64,000 nucleotides of DNA from Paracyclopina nana (taxonomy: Eukaryota > Arthropoda > Copepoda > Cyclopoida > Cyclopettidae): NCBI GenBank assembly GCA_019096065.1, contig JAGUCH010000002.1, positions 17,479,363 to 17,543,362 of the forward strand. Direction: 5' to 3'. The notes below the pieces were generated by a model, which saw only the letters and a program-made list of their open reading frames with translations, did not search any database and was not told the origin of the DNA. Each line of letters opens with the position of its first letter. Within the stretch, counting starts at the first letter, position 1. Shown one piece after another: positions 1 to 10,640 of this stretch. The position numbers were made by a program, and so were the translations under genes.

Positions 1-52
1 TTGGCAAATAAATTGGATTATATTTTCTTAAATGAGGCTGAGTAATAATTAC

Positions 53-163
53 TTTGGATTTGGAGGACTCATGGTAGAATCCCAGCACACTGCCAATCAG
101 GCAAAGCAAGCCCAAAATGACTGAGACAACGAGAACGCAAATTGTGGTCTTGCTTTCTGCCAT
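53..163 (-). CDS. First coding exon of a membrane protein (partial gene)
   Basis: On the minus strand an ATG at 163-161 opens 37 codons that end exactly at a GTAATT donor (intron begins at 52), in phase 0. The peptide has a short polar start (MAESKTT), then about 22 hydrophobic residues (roughly 8-29), then a polar HESSKSK tail. That looks like a signal anchor or first transmembrane helix. The rest of the gene lies left of the window. I do not recognise the family. The exact codon fit to a donor site and the clean hydrophobic profile are the only support. The motif array at 383-1373 lies in its 5' flank. Confidence 0.5.
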
Positions 164-364
164 GCTCACAAAGGCCATTTTCCAACTAAATGCTTTGCAG
201 CCGAGGCCGCAAGCCTCTTGAGTCCTCTTTGCTCCATAGGCGCAGCCAGCAAGAAAAGCGCATTTCCAGAGATTTGCTATTTGAAAGACTCTTTCCCAAA
301 GCCTCTTCTTCTGTAGCTAAATGCTCCATCAAATATGAGGCTAGATCAAAAGATTTCGCTATGA

Positions 365-1400
365 TATTTCCCGCCAACTGAGAAGATGGCGCCACTGTTG
401 AGTGGGTAAAGGGCTTCCAGATTGGATATTTTGTTTTTGTTACTTTCTGCCAACTATTTACCAAGAAGATGGCGCCACTAAAAAATGAGAGGGTAAAGAG
501 CTTCAAGAGCACGATTTTGCTTTGATATTATCCGCCAAATAGCAACCAAGAAGATGGCGCCAGTTTTTAATATTTTCTGCCTAATATTTACCTAGGAGAT
601 GGCGCCACTAGAGAGGGGGTAAAGTTCTACCATAGCCAAATGGGAGGGAATGTTTAAAAAAAATTGTTTTGTTATTTCCGCCATATGGGAAGATGGCGCC
701 ACTTTTAAGTGGGTTAAGTGCTACCAGATCAGGATTGGACGGAATGTTGTCAAAAGATTTTGTGTTGATATTTTCCATGAACTGAGAAGATGGCGCCACT
801 GTTGAGTGGGTAAAGGGCTTCCAGATACTATATTTTGTTTTTGATATTTTCCGCCAAATATTTACCAAGAAGATGGCGCCACTGAAGAGGGGGTACAGTG
901 CTTAGAGATCCGAGATTTTGCTTTAATATTATCCGCCGAACAGCAACCAAGAAGATGGCGCCACTTTAGATGGTGCTACAGTTGAGTCGGCTAAGTGATT
1001 TCATACATGAGATTTGCTTTAAGATATTTTCTGCCAAAAATGTGCTAAGAAGATGGCGCCACTAGAGAGGGAGTAAAGTGCTACCAGAGCCAAATGGGAG
1101 GGAATGTTTAATAAAAATTGTTTTGTTATTTCCGCCATATGGGAAGATGGCGCCACTTTTAAGGGGGTTAAGTGCTACCAGATCAGGACTAGACGAAATG
1201 TTGTCAAAAAGTATTGTTTAGTTATTTCCGCCAACCGAGAAGATTTGTTGATATTTTCCATTAATTGAGAAAAAGATGCCACTGTTGAGCAGCTAAAGTG
1301 ATTCCAGATGCGACATTTTGATTCTGATATTTTCCGCTAAATATCAAGCAAGAAGATGGCGCCACTGAAGAGGGGGTAAAGTGCTACCAGATAATTGAAA
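365..1400. repeat. Degenerate ~80-130 bp tandem array with AAGATGGCGCC core
   Basis: The core AAGATGGCGCC recurs at about 383, 466, 551, 690, 787, 870, 952, 1050, 1144 and 1363, with variant cores near 596 and 1272. Each repeat carries an ATATTTTCCGCCAA-like block before the core and a GAG-GGGTAAAG-GCT-CCAGAT block after it. The core contains GCCAT on the other strand, the heart of the YY1/Pho binding site. The array lies just upstream of the minus-strand exon at 53-163. It may be a plain minisatellite. Regulatory activity is inference. Confidence 0.8.
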
Positions 1401-2113
1401 TGGATTTTGGCAGTTTTCACAAGGAACTGACGAAAAATAAAGTGAATTATAAAGAAACTATGTACACTTTAGCATGTTATTGGCAAAAAATGGCGAGTTG
1501 CGTGCCACAAAGTTTGGCAAGTCGTGCAAATCTGGTTTGGGAAGCTTGGCCAAGTAAGCCAAAAAAAAAACCATACTTTTTTATTCACACGGAATAAGTT
1601 TTGCTACGCTACTTGACATTGATTTGACAGCCTTTCTTCTGTTTTGAACATTAAACCACTCAATCCTCTCTTGAATTTGAAAGCGCTCAAACAGCCGTGA
1701 ATTTTTAATAAAAAACTCAATTTTGGGCCAAAAGCTACTATGAGAATTTAATGTATCAACATAATTTACATTTAAGCAATTTTGGGCCCAATTCCAGGTG
1801 CTTTGGCTTGATAAAGAAATCAATTCCCGAGACTAATCCAAGCTTACTTAACTTTTGCCTCAATATTGGCCTTGAGTAAATGAGCCTTCCATTATTTAAA
1901 CCGTTAAGGAAAATGGCATTTACATCTTCAGTAATGCAATTTATAAGGGAGAAAGGCAGACTGTGATCTCTTTGTTTCTGGTGCGGAAACTTGAGATAAC
2001 TTATACTGACTTTGGCTCTCCTCTCGATTAAAACCTGCTGCAGAACAAAAGTTTCCTTTATATACACACAAAAGAGGCCCAAAGGGAACTTACAGACCAC
2101 CACGACCATAATT
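1401..2113. other. Stretch with no recognisable gene
   Basis: AT-rich sequence with short, unremarkable open frames on the minus strand. No similarity, splice-consistent exon or repeat structure was recognised. Confidence 0.5.
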
Positions 2114-2127
2114 ATAATATTGCAAGA

Positions 2128-2345
2128 TAAATCTGGTAAATGAGAACCCTAGGGATATTTTTTTCTAAGTAAATGGTAAATGAGAACCCTAGGGGTATTT
2201 TTTACTAAGTAAAAAATACCTCTAGGGTTTCCATTTACTAGGTAAAAAATACCCCTAGGGTTCTCATTTACCATTTACTTAGAAAAAAATATCCCTAGGG
2301 TTCTCATTTACCATTTACTTTGTAAAAAATATTCCCAGGGATATC
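2128..2345. repeat. Short palindrome of CCCTAGGG minisatellite units
   Basis: Units reading GGTAAATGAGAACCCTAGGG face inverted units reading CCCTAGGGTTCTCATTTACC, with the turn near 2210. The sequence is the same family as the larger palindrome at 2438-2925. The transcript or single strand could fold into a long hairpin. Confidence 0.75.
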
Positions 2346-2437
2346 ATTTACTTCATAGCGCAGTGGGAGTGCAAAAAAGCTGAGTCAACCGGCAAAGTGA
2401 ATTACTCACGAGGAAATTCGGTTTATCCCTCTTTAGC

Positions 2438-2925
2438 CTTTTTAGCACAGCCATGACAATAGTCAATGATAACCCTAAGGATATTTTTTTCTTTTAAATG
2501 GTAAATGGAAACCCTAGGGGTATTTTTTACTTAGTAAAAAATTAGCAAAGAAAAAATATCCCTAGGGTTCTCATTTACCATTTACTAAGTAAAAAATATC
2601 CCTAGGGTTCTCATTTACCATTTATATAGAAAAAAAATATCCCTAGGGTTCTCATTTACCATTTACTAAGTAAAAAATATCCCTAGGGTTCTCATTGACC
2701 ATTTATATAGAAAAAAATATCCCTAGGGTTCTCATTTACCATTTACTAAGTAAAAAATGTCCCTAGGGTTCTCATTTACCATTTACTAAGTAAAAAATGT
2801 CCCTAGGGTTCTCATTTACCATTTGCTAAGTAAAAAATATCCCTAGGGTTCTCATTTACCATTTATTTAGAAAAAAATATCCCTAGGGTTATCATTTACT
2901 ATTGTCATGGCTGTGCTAAAAAGGC
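2438..2925. mobile_element. Foldback-like element: 40-bp minisatellite inside inverted ends
   Basis: The outer ends are inverted copies about 55 bp long (2438-2495 and 2870-2925), including CCTTTTTAGCACAGCCATGA. Inside, a 40-bp unit repeats with almost exact register: CCCTAGGG starts near 2560, 2600, 2641, 2681, 2721, 2761, 2801, 2841 and 2881. Left-arm units are inverted relative to right-arm units. The outer sequence matches the interior of MITE family 1, so the palindrome appears to have grown within, or captured, a copy of that MITE. No coding capacity. Confidence 0.7.
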
Positions 2926-3229
2926 AAGAGATAATTGGCAATTGTTTGGATTTTGGAGCACTTGCGCCGAAAACTTTATTAACAAGACTTAATCTACAGA
3001 CAAAATGACACCCTTTCAAGCCAAAAAACATTATGCGTCTCACGCAAATTTCCAAGCTTTCCACGGTTAAAACCAAATTTTTCTAGCCTGGCTCCGCTGA
3101 TCAGCCAATCAAATTTCAGATCGTAATCACGTGACAAGTTTGTCGCTTGACAGTTTTTCCTAAAATACTTGCTCAAAAAGCGCCATCTAACGAAAAAGTT
3201 TGTCCCTTTCAGCCTTGCTCGGAGCTTAT
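2905..3229 (-). mobile_element. MITE family 1, copy A (5'-truncated)
   Basis: Reverse-oriented member of a roughly 385-bp family also seen at 5601, 29502, 29916 and 31458. Shared landmarks are CAAGCCAAAAAACAT, the AATCACGTGACAAGTTT block and GCGCCATCTAACGAAAAAGT near the end, finishing in CTTAT. Its inner end merges with the palindrome at 2438-2925. Confidence 0.75.
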
Positions 3230-5305
3230 AAGGAATAAAGGTGAAAATAAGGCATCAATTTGGAAAGGATTGTTACGCACACATGTTTGCCCCCCAAATG
3301 ATTAATTGCAGTCATTTCCCTGACGTTCTAATATATATAATTCAGGCCAAATGTAGCCTTTTCAACGCAGATGCCGCACTGGCGTGAGATCATGGGCAGA
3401 CAGTTTTCTATTCGCGTTAGTATCACAACAATAACAATGATGCGCAGCGATCCTAGCGGCCATTTGCGGCAACAGCTGGGATCTACAGCTAGCTCTACTT
3501 GAGAGCAAAACTGAGCTGCCTTTTATTTCCGATTCGAGCAATAGTTCCAAATAATGACCCTAATGAATGTCTTTAAACTTTTTAAAATAAAGTATTACTT
3601 GATATTCGGACTTAAATCTATATTTACCATATGATACTTTTAACATCAAGGTGCTAGAGTCCTGAAGCTAAGCATAAGTATCATGAAATCAACCATTTGT
3701 AACAAAGTTCAAAAATTTTGAGTTTGAGCTCAACTCCCTAGTGTTTCTTCAAGTTGTCGGCAGATGGCAAGCCTTTGTTTTGACACTGTTGCCTATAGGA
3801 CAGCCAACAGGCTTAGAGAAAAACGTCTTATTGGTTTCGGATACAGAAATCCTTTCTTTATGCTCACTTTATACCAGCACAGAGCATGCCAATAGAGGGG
3901 CAATTTAGAAAGCAATTCCTCTGTCCGCGTTTTTCCCTTTTATTTTCACTAGTGTAATTGCGGTTGGTTGTTGTTGGTGACATACGCCACATTCCTTCTC
4001 TGTCTTTCAATTGCATTGCAGCTAGCCAAAAAGCTCTGGCTCCTCTTGTTATGGTTGTTGTAATTCTTTGTCATGTAAATACGCAGCCAGGTCCTTCAGT
4101 GGCATATTTATTTAGCCAACAAAACCCTTGGGTTTTCTTGCATCTGCAGCCAAATAGAGAGGAAAGGAAACAGCAAAAATCATTACAAAAAATCTGCAAA
4201 ATAAAGAGAAAATAAATATAGGCAGTTATTTCAGAAGTTTATTTATAACTGCTTGAAGTTGGTGTTGAGTAATGTGGTGTCATCAGGGAAAATCCTCAAT
4301 TCTTTAAAAAGATTTCAGCATTTATTGAAGCTTTGAAACACTAAATTCATTGATGATCAAGCCAATACAATCAAAAGTTTAGATACAATTCTTGGAATTT
4401 TAGCAATTTAAAAAGGGGCTTTGAAAGTAAACATAAAAAATACACAAAGTAGACTGGAATTCTCACAAAAAAACTTTTATTAGGGTAATTTTTGCCAAAA
4501 AAAAACAAGTGAAAAACCCATTTCTGAGCACTTTTAGGTAAAAAATGTTTTGGTTGACTGCATTTATAAATCTACTGGAAATCCTGTATATTATGAGATC
4601 ACTCTAAATGCTCATAAGGAAGTGCCCTTAAAAGTGAATTTTCGCAAAAATGCCATAAATAAAAGTTGTAGGGGGTAAAAAATTAGAGTCATATGCAAAA
4701 TATGAGCTCATTTGGTGAAGGACCAGCAGGACAAAAATGCAATCATCCGTTTGGCGTAAAATAAATAAAAGCCAATTTCGCCCTTAAAGGCTTGAAGAAA
4801 TCCCAAGGGTCAATGTTGATGCTATGATCAGGATACAGCCAAGTTTTGCAGAAAAAAGCAAAAAAATGTGATTCCTCACAGCTACACCCCTGCCTTGACT
4901 CTTTTCACAATAGGGGGCGCTAGTTACCCCAAATGGCAGGGCCTATAGCATAAATGCACTACATGTCTCCTTAGCATGCTAATTGATCAATAATAGCATG
5001 AAAAGCATCAACTTAAGGTATTATTTAACTACTCTTCAGCATACTCTAGCTCCAATATTAGCTTATAAATATACTTTTGCTTTTAAGTAAAGTCAGCAAA
5101 AAAAGAAATATTGGTGAGGTGGGCACTTGGAAAGAAAGCCATGGGAGAGGCTGCTGCAGAAGCAGCTGTCGAGGCTACCACGACCAGCCAAGTGAGGCCA
5201 AGGGAAGAGCAAAATCGATAGTCTGCTGACACACACAAAGTGAGTCGAAATTCACTTGTCCTCTGGCAACTCTTTTCCTCACCTGGATCATTTTCATCAC
5301 CTGCT
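3230..5305. other. Intergenic stretch, no gene recognised
   Basis: AT-rich sequence without a supportable exon, RNA gene or clear repeat. The last 200 bases or so probably include promoter and 5' untranslated sequence of the Fe65 gene beginning at 5306. That placement is inference from proximity only. Confidence 0.5.
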
Positions 5306-8150
5306 ATGGAGACCTCCTCTGCTGCTGGCGAGCTACAGCAGCAGCAACAGCAGGAAAATCTGCTGTTGAGCTTCGAAAATCCCAACTATCAGCTGGAGAA
5401 GCAGTTCAAGAGCATGGATCAGGCCAGGATTGATGACCACTTGAACTCCAACATTGAGCCCAATGTCATGTATGAGGAGCTCTGTCGAGAGCTCAAGATC
5501 TACACAGACCTCTCTGGTATTATACACTTTTCTATAGCATTTCATATTCACTTGAACAGCTTAAAAGATTCTTCAGAAAGGGTTCATTCGGGGCTTTAAA
5601 ATAAGCCAGTGGAGGGACAAACAGTTTCGATAGATGGCGCTTTTTGAGCAAGTATTTTGGGAAAAACTGTCAAGCGAAAAACTTGTCACGTGATTATGAT
5701 TTGAAATTTGATTGGTTGGTCAGAGGAGCCAGGCTAGGAAAATTTGGTTTCAGCAATGAAAAGCTTGAAAATTTGGGTGTGACGCATAATGTTCAATGGC
5801 TTGAAAGGGTGCCATTTTGTACATAGATTATGCAATGCTAATGAAGTTTTTGGCACAAGTGCTCCCAATGCGAAACACTTGCCAATTTTTGATCACCTTA
5901 ATAGCGTAGCCATGTCAAATGAACTTGCTCAAACTCCGTATCTAGATGGCGCTGCGAATCTAGCAACTTTACACCTTTGGCTTATATGCCTTCGCAAAGC
6001 ATTCAAAAGCTTCAAGCATCCTTAGCTGTCACTTTTTTGATCATAAAAGCTTTTAGCTCCCCTCATAAAATCTTAAGGGCTAACTTTTTTTATTTCATAA
6101 GCAAGCAGCTAGGATGACCAGGCAATAAAATTAAGCCGTACAGTTTTTCAGCCATCCTCAACGCTGCATAAAGTTATCTCCTTTCCTGGTCATCCTAGCG
6201 ATTTACTTATGGAGTAACAAGAGTTGGGCCTTTGAATTTTTAGTGGGGTAATAGAAGCAGATGATTTGCCTAAAACTCAGTGGGCCTGAGCTAGAGGCCT
6301 TTAAAAATTTGATGCGAAAAGGACGGTTAGTCCAGGATCTTAACATTATCCCCGATGAACCCTTAGATGAAGCTTTAAGAACATTAATAGGATTAGTGAT
6401 TTCTAAATTGATAAAGTGCATTAATTGAAGGTGAGGGCATGGAGAATATGAAGCAGAACAATAGTAGGTGGACCTACGGACAGCTCAACACTGCAACCAT
6501 GATTGGCACTCCAATGGCAAAAGATGAGGAGAAGGAGGTCTCTTGCGAGAAGAAGAATGACCTCGCTGAAGGCTGGGAAATGCACGAGGACGAGGGCGGC
6601 CTCTACTTTTGGCACGTCAAGAGCGGCACCATCCAGAGGGAGATCCCCAAGGCGTTCAAGATGAGCAAAAGCTCCACCATGAGCAAGCTGCCAAGCCAAG
6701 CCAGCCACGAAGAGCAGAAGAGGAAGAGCCTCCCGCCCGCAGCCACCTCGCCGGTCTTCACGGATGATCCCAATGCTGGCATGCAGGTCCGGGTGCGCAC
6801 GCTCGGCTCCATCCAGCTCAACGAGGAGTCGCTGACAAACGAGAACAGCTCCAAGGCCGTGAACCGGTGCATTGTGCAATTGTCCTCCGGATCCAACCTT
6901 GACGGTCCGGAGTGCAAGGAGCTCATCTTGTCCTTGACCGAGGGAACGCTCCAGCTCACGGATCCGGGGACAGGTGCGGTTGTCAGCAGCCAGCCCATTC
7001 ACACCATTCGCGTTTGGGGCGTGGGCAGGGATGACAGCCGGGATTTCGCCTATGTGGCCAGAGACAAGGCGACCAGGTGTCACACTTGTCATGTGTTCCG
7101 CTGCGATGCTCCCGCCAGGGCCATTGCCAACAAGCTGCGCGACATTTGCAAGAAGATCCTCATTGAGCGCAGCTTGACCTCCTCTTCAGCACGTGCTCAA
7201 GCTGAACAAACTAGTCGAGCTTCTTCGGTGGAGGAGCAGCCTCCGCCTGCTCCCATGGTCCCCAATGCCTCGTCCTCGGGCATGATCCGACCCACTCATT
7301 TCACCAGCAAACTCAAGACCAAGACGGTCAGGGCTCCGGAATCGTTTCCCACTCCGATGGAGGAGCCGAAGAAGATCATCAAGGCCAGATTCATCGGCGA
7401 GGTGGAGGTAATGAATTCCTCAACCTTTCAATGTTCTGAAAGCTTCATCCAAGGGTTCATCGGGGATAATGTTAAGATCCTGGACTAACCGTCCTTATCG
7501 CATCAAATTTTTAAAGGCCTCTAGCTCAGGCCCACTGAGTTTTAGGCAAATCATCTGCTTCTATTACCCCACTTAAAATTCAAAGGCCCAACTCTTGTTA
7601 CTCCATAAGTAAATCGTAAATATGTAAATAAGTAAAAATGTGTTTTGAGTGCCTTGAATCCTTATGTGTATATCTTTGCTTGCAGGTGACTCGACCAGGG
7701 GGCATGGATACGATAAACCAAGCCATAGAATTGTCAGAGAGCAAATGCGCAGAGCCCGAATGGGCGCTAGTCAACGTGGGCGTGGCGCCCTCCACAATCA
7801 CCATAACGTTTAGCGACTCGAGGAGGTCGCCGATCGACTGCAGGGTTCGCTTCCTCAGCTTCCTCGGCATCGGCCAAGACCCCCGCAAATGCGCGTTCAT
7901 CGTGCACACGGCGCAGGACACGTTCCAGGCCTACACGTTCCACTGCGAGCCCACCTCCGGGCCGCTGTGCAAGACCATCGAGGCTGCCTGCACCCTGAGG
8001 TACCAAAAGTGCCTCGACGCCCGACCTCAGAGGCTGCAAAGCCCCTCCCCGTCGATGGAGGGCAGAAAGGGCGGGGAGCAGCCTGCCAAGCAGGCCTCGA
8101 CGACCATCAAGAAGGCCCTCAAGACCATCTTCTTTGGAGGAAACACTTAG
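5306..8150 (+). CDS. APBB1: Fe65-family adaptor (amyloid precursor protein-binding family B)
   Basis: Three exons, 5306-5516, 6431-7407 and 7686-8150, join in frame (phases 1 and 0) to 550 aa. Order: a glutamine-rich N terminus, a WW domain at about residues 114-146, PTB1 at about 188-320 (SIRVWGVGRD, then DFAYVARDK and CHVFRC), and PTB2 at about 383-525 (CRVRFLSFLGIGQD, CEPTSG, LRYQKCLDAR). These are Fe65 signatures. The family binds the cytoplasmic tail of amyloid-precursor-like proteins through PTB2 and links it to nuclear or actin partners. Odd: the second conserved WW tryptophan is arginine (GTIQRE where TTQWE is usual). The protein is shorter than vertebrate Fe65 (about 710 aa), mainly N-terminally. 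Exon 1 is assigned by splice phase, not similarity, so it is less certain. The paralog symbol is nominal. Confidence 0.88.
5601..5985 (+). mobile_element. MITE family 1, copy B (full length, 385 bp)
   Basis: Lies in the first Fe65 intron. It begins ATAAGCCAGTGGAGGGACAA and ends TTTGGCTTAT, which fits a short AGCC/GGCT inverted terminus with a TA target duplication as in Tc1/mariner-type elements. AGATGGCGC occurs near each end. No transposase. Confidence 0.8.
6199..6385 (+). repeat. 187-bp inverted repeat, left arm (Fe65 intron 1)
   Basis: This arm is the reverse complement of 7430-7616 with only a few mismatches by eye, and both arms are 187 bp. The two arms lie in the introns on either side of Fe65 exon 2 (6431-7407). 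See the finding on this pair. Confidence 0.9.
7430..7616 (-). repeat. 187-bp inverted repeat, right arm (Fe65 intron 2)
   Basis: Partner of 6199-6385. It occupies most of the 278-nt intron 7408-7685, starting 22 nt after the donor and ending about 70 nt before the acceptor. Confidence 0.9.
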
Positions 8151-8773
8151 ATACCATATTGTACGATTTAATAGCTAATATATGATCCGAGCTTGTCAGC
8201 CCTCTTAATTCTTCGGAATAAGCAGGCAATCAGCTTGCTCCTGAACTTGATTGAGCACACTGAGCAGTTGCCTGAGCTGCTTCTCATCCGTTTCAAAAAT
8301 GGTGGCCGCCTCCGACTCGAGCAGGTGCCACGTCACAAATGGCCTTCGGGCCTACACGTTCCACTGCGAGCCCACCTCTGGGCTACTGTGCAAGACCATC
8401 GAGGCCGCCTGCACCCTGAGGTACCAAAAGTGCCTCAATGCCCAACCTCAGAGGCTGCAAAGCCCCTCCCTGTCAATGGGGGCAGAAAGGGCGGGGAGCA
8501 GCCCGCCAAGCAGGCCTCGACGACCATCAAGAAGGCCCTCAAGACCATCTTCTTTGGAGGAAACACTTAGATACCATATTGTACGATTTAATAGCTAATA
8601 TATGATCCGAGCTTGTCAGCCCTCTTAATTCTTGGGAATAAGCAAGCAATCAGCTTGCTCCTGAACTTGATTGAGCACGCCGAGCAGTTGCCTGAGCTGC
8701 TTCTCATCCGTTTCAAAAATGGTGGCCGCGAGCTCCGACTCGAGCAGGTGCCACGTCACAAATGGCCTTCGGG
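7929..8773. repeat. Tandem duplication (~421 bp unit) of facing Fe65 and antisense 3' ends
   Basis: Copies at about 7929-8350 and 8350-8773 are offset by 421-423 bp with modest divergence. Copy 1 holds the real Fe65 C terminus plus a broken 3' part of the antisense ORF. Copy 2 holds an orphan Fe65 C-terminal fragment plus the intact antisense 3' end. Before duplication the two stop codons would have been about 54 bp apart. Confidence 0.9.
8350..8571 (+). pseudogene. Orphan copy of the Fe65 C-terminal exon
   Basis: Repeats the last roughly 73 codons of Fe65 PTB2 and tail (YTFHCEPTSG through FFGGNT) including the TAG stop. It lacks upstream exon sequence and has a small frame disruption in the proline/serine stretch. 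It arose by the tandem duplication at 7929-8773 and has no own start or acceptor that I can see. Confidence 0.8.
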
Positions 8774-8907
8774 TCGCCTCGGGCGCCAATTCCATGCTGA
8801 TGCTGAACTCAATGGCTGTCGCGCTTTTGTCCATTTTTCTCCTGATCTGAAACTCCCTCAAAAATAAAGTTCCGCTCAGCTCCACCTCGAGCTCGAAGTA
8901 GCTGCTT
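8625..8907 (-). CDS. Small antisense ORF or terminal exon, family unknown
   Basis: An open frame on the minus strand runs from about 8907 to a TAA at 8625-8627. It may begin at an acceptor-like TTCTAAGCAG just upstream, or at the ATG 17 codons after a GTG. The product (about 69-93 aa) alternates hydrophobic residues and ends in a predicted helix (EKQLRQLLGVLNQVQEQ). That loosely recalls a COMM domain, but the usual tryptophan is absent and I do not assign the family. It converges on Fe65 and faces away from TRMT10A. Confidence 0.35.
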
Positions 8908-8992
8908 AGAAGCAGATTTCAAAATGTAAACAAACATTGTTTTGACCCTCGCGCATTTCGCGACTTTCAAAAAAGCAAAATAATCGGAAAGA

Positions 8993-9865
8993 ATGGAAGG
9001 AAGTGACAACAGCCAAAATGAGGCCGTCTCGAAGAGAGCCTTGAAGAAGCAGTTGAAACGAAAACAGTGGCTTGACAGCCGAAGCGAACGCCGGGAGAAG
9101 GAAAAGGCGAAACGGAAAGCCAAGGTTGAGCAACGAAGGGCCGAAAACCCGGATTTGCCCTCCTACTCCGAGAGCCGCAAAAGGCTCAAAAAGACCGCAG
9201 ATGAAAAGGCCAAAAGTGGCATTCACATCGCGTTCGACTTGAGCTTCGGGGACCTGATGAACCAGAGAGATCGAGGAAAGTGCCTCAAGCAAATGATGCA
9301 CTGCTACAGCCTTAACCGAAGGCTCGACCGCCCCATGCACTTGCATTGCACCAGTTTTCAGGGCGTCATGAAGGAAGAGATGGGAAGGCACGACGGATAT
9401 CAAAATTGGGACCTCAAATTTCATCCAGACTCCTACGTGGCTGCCTTCTCGAACGGCCGAGAAAATCCGCTGTGCAAGGATAAAGCAGACATCGTCTATC
9501 TCACTAGCGAATCGGAGAACGTCATCGAGGGCAGCCTCGACCCCGCCAAAGTCTACATCATTGGGGGCTTGGTAGACCACAACCTGCACAAAGGCCTCTG
9601 CCACAAACTTGCTCAAGAAGCTGGTGTCAGCCATGCCAGACTACCCTTGGACGAGTATGTCAAGTTGAGCACGAGGAAAGTGCTCACGATCGACCACGTG
9701 TTTCAGATCATGGGCGGTGTCGTGTCCCAAAACCGCAGTTGGTCAGAGGCTATTCTTGAAACTTTGCCAGCGAGGAAAGGCGCTGTTGAGGTTAAAGACA
9801 ATGACAGCAAGGTTTCCAAGTGTGCTGATAGTCACACTACAACAAGTGACTCTCAAACCAAATAA
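8993..9865 (+). CDS. TRMT10A: tRNA (guanine-9-N1) methyltransferase, TRM10 family
   Basis: Single-exon gene of 290 aa. A lysine/arginine-rich N-terminal helix (about residues 14-45) precedes a SPOUT methyltransferase domain (about 75-260). Key matches to TRMT10A are AFDLSF, QNWDLKFH, the knot segment YIIGGLVDHNLHKGL, the LPLDEYVKL loop and the C-terminal TRKVLTIDHVF followed by W-EA and LPARKG. The enzyme methylates N1 of guanine 9 in tRNA using S-adenosylmethionine. It is slightly shorter than human TRMT10A (339 aa), the difference lying in the tails. No intron is needed. Partial decayed copies follow downstream. Confidence 0.9.
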   Translation: MEGSDNSQNEAVSKRALKKQLKRKQWLDSRSERREKEKAKRKAKVEQRRAENPDLPSYSESRKRLKKTADEKAKSGIHIAFDLSFGDLMNQRDRGKCLKQMMHCYSLNRRLDRPMHLHCTSFQGVMKEEMGRHDGYQNWDLKFHPDSYVAAFSNGRENPLCKDKADIVYLTSESENVIEGSLDPAKVYIIGGLVDHNLHKGLCHKLAQEAGVSHARLPLDEYVKLSTRKVLTIDHVFQIMGGVVSQNRSWSEAILETLPARKGAVEVKDNDSKVSKCADSHTTTSDSQTK

Positions 9866-9959
9866 ATAATGCAAGACGTACCTATTTACCAAATGGTCTC
9901 TTTGCCCATGACTTCAATCAAATGAATCTTTCTTCAGATATGCATTTGAAAGGATCCTC

Positions 9960-10080
9960 GCCAAAGTCTAAATCATTTTATTAGCTAGGGGCTTAGTGGA
10001 CCGCAGCCTTCATGAAGGCCTTCGCCTCAAATTTGCAGCCAGAAGTTAAGCGCAAGGAAAGTATTCACTGCCAACCAAAT
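9960..10080 (+). pseudogene. TRMT10A fragment 1 (decayed)
   Basis: Nucleotide similarity to the TRMT10A SPOUT segment (compare CCAAAGTCTA-ATCATT followed by GGGGCTTGGT). The frame is lost and the copy is internally deleted. Boundaries are approximate. Confidence 0.6.
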
Positions 10081-10242
10081 GTTTCTGATCATGGAATTCA
10101 TCTCAAAAAGGCAATTAGAAAAACAAGTGAATTAGCTGAAGAGGTCACAATACCAGTTAAACAAATCTTCTCATTGAAGCTCAAAAGTCAACCTGATGAG
10201 CAAATCTGATAACATCTTATGAGAGCTACCTCAACACCGCCA

Positions 10243-10565
10243 ATTGCAAAGTCTTTATGATTGGGCCATATGAAGACAACTACCTTCTGAAAGACCTTCG
10301 ACACAAACTTGCTCAAGAAGCTGGTGTCAGCCATTTCACAGTACCTTTAGTTCGTCAAGCTGCTTTGAGCTTGATGAAAGTATTCACAATTGACCACGTG
10401 TTACAGATCAGGGAGAGTGTTGTGTCTCAAACCCACACGCTGTCAGAGGCTATTTAAGAAACTTTGCCAATGGGGAAAGGCATCGTTGAGGACAAGGAAA
10501 ATGACAATGAGGTTTCTAAATGTATTGATGGTCACACAAAAACAAGCGACTCTCATACTGAATAA
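10243..10565 (+). pseudogene. TRMT10A fragment 2 (decayed 3' copy)
   Basis: Covers the last roughly 105 codons of TRMT10A in the same order. HKLAQEAGVSH is preserved in translation, then a diverged TIDHV-QI and a degenerate tail ending ATAAACC. An internal TAA interrupts where the parent reads ILETLP. It looks like a tandem partial duplication that has drifted. Confidence 0.8.
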
Positions 10566-10640
10566 ACCATAGAGGTCATACCAAGAGAGCAAACGGTCTC
10601 TATTCACTGAACTATTCTCAATTTTTCGTCTATGTATAAC

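Noticed and set aside
3958-4215. Possible small gene, 85 codons on the plus strand
   Set aside because: Starts at a non-ATG codon, composition is AT-rich and repetitive, no recognisable motif and no splice or promoter support.
5083-5385. Cysteine/serine-rich minus-strand frame
   Set aside because: Shadow of the glutamine-repeat exon of Fe65 on the opposite strand (poly-CAG read backwards).
9960-10565. A second TRM10 family gene
   Set aside because: Frames are interrupted and only scattered SPOUT segments remain. It is a decayed partial duplication.
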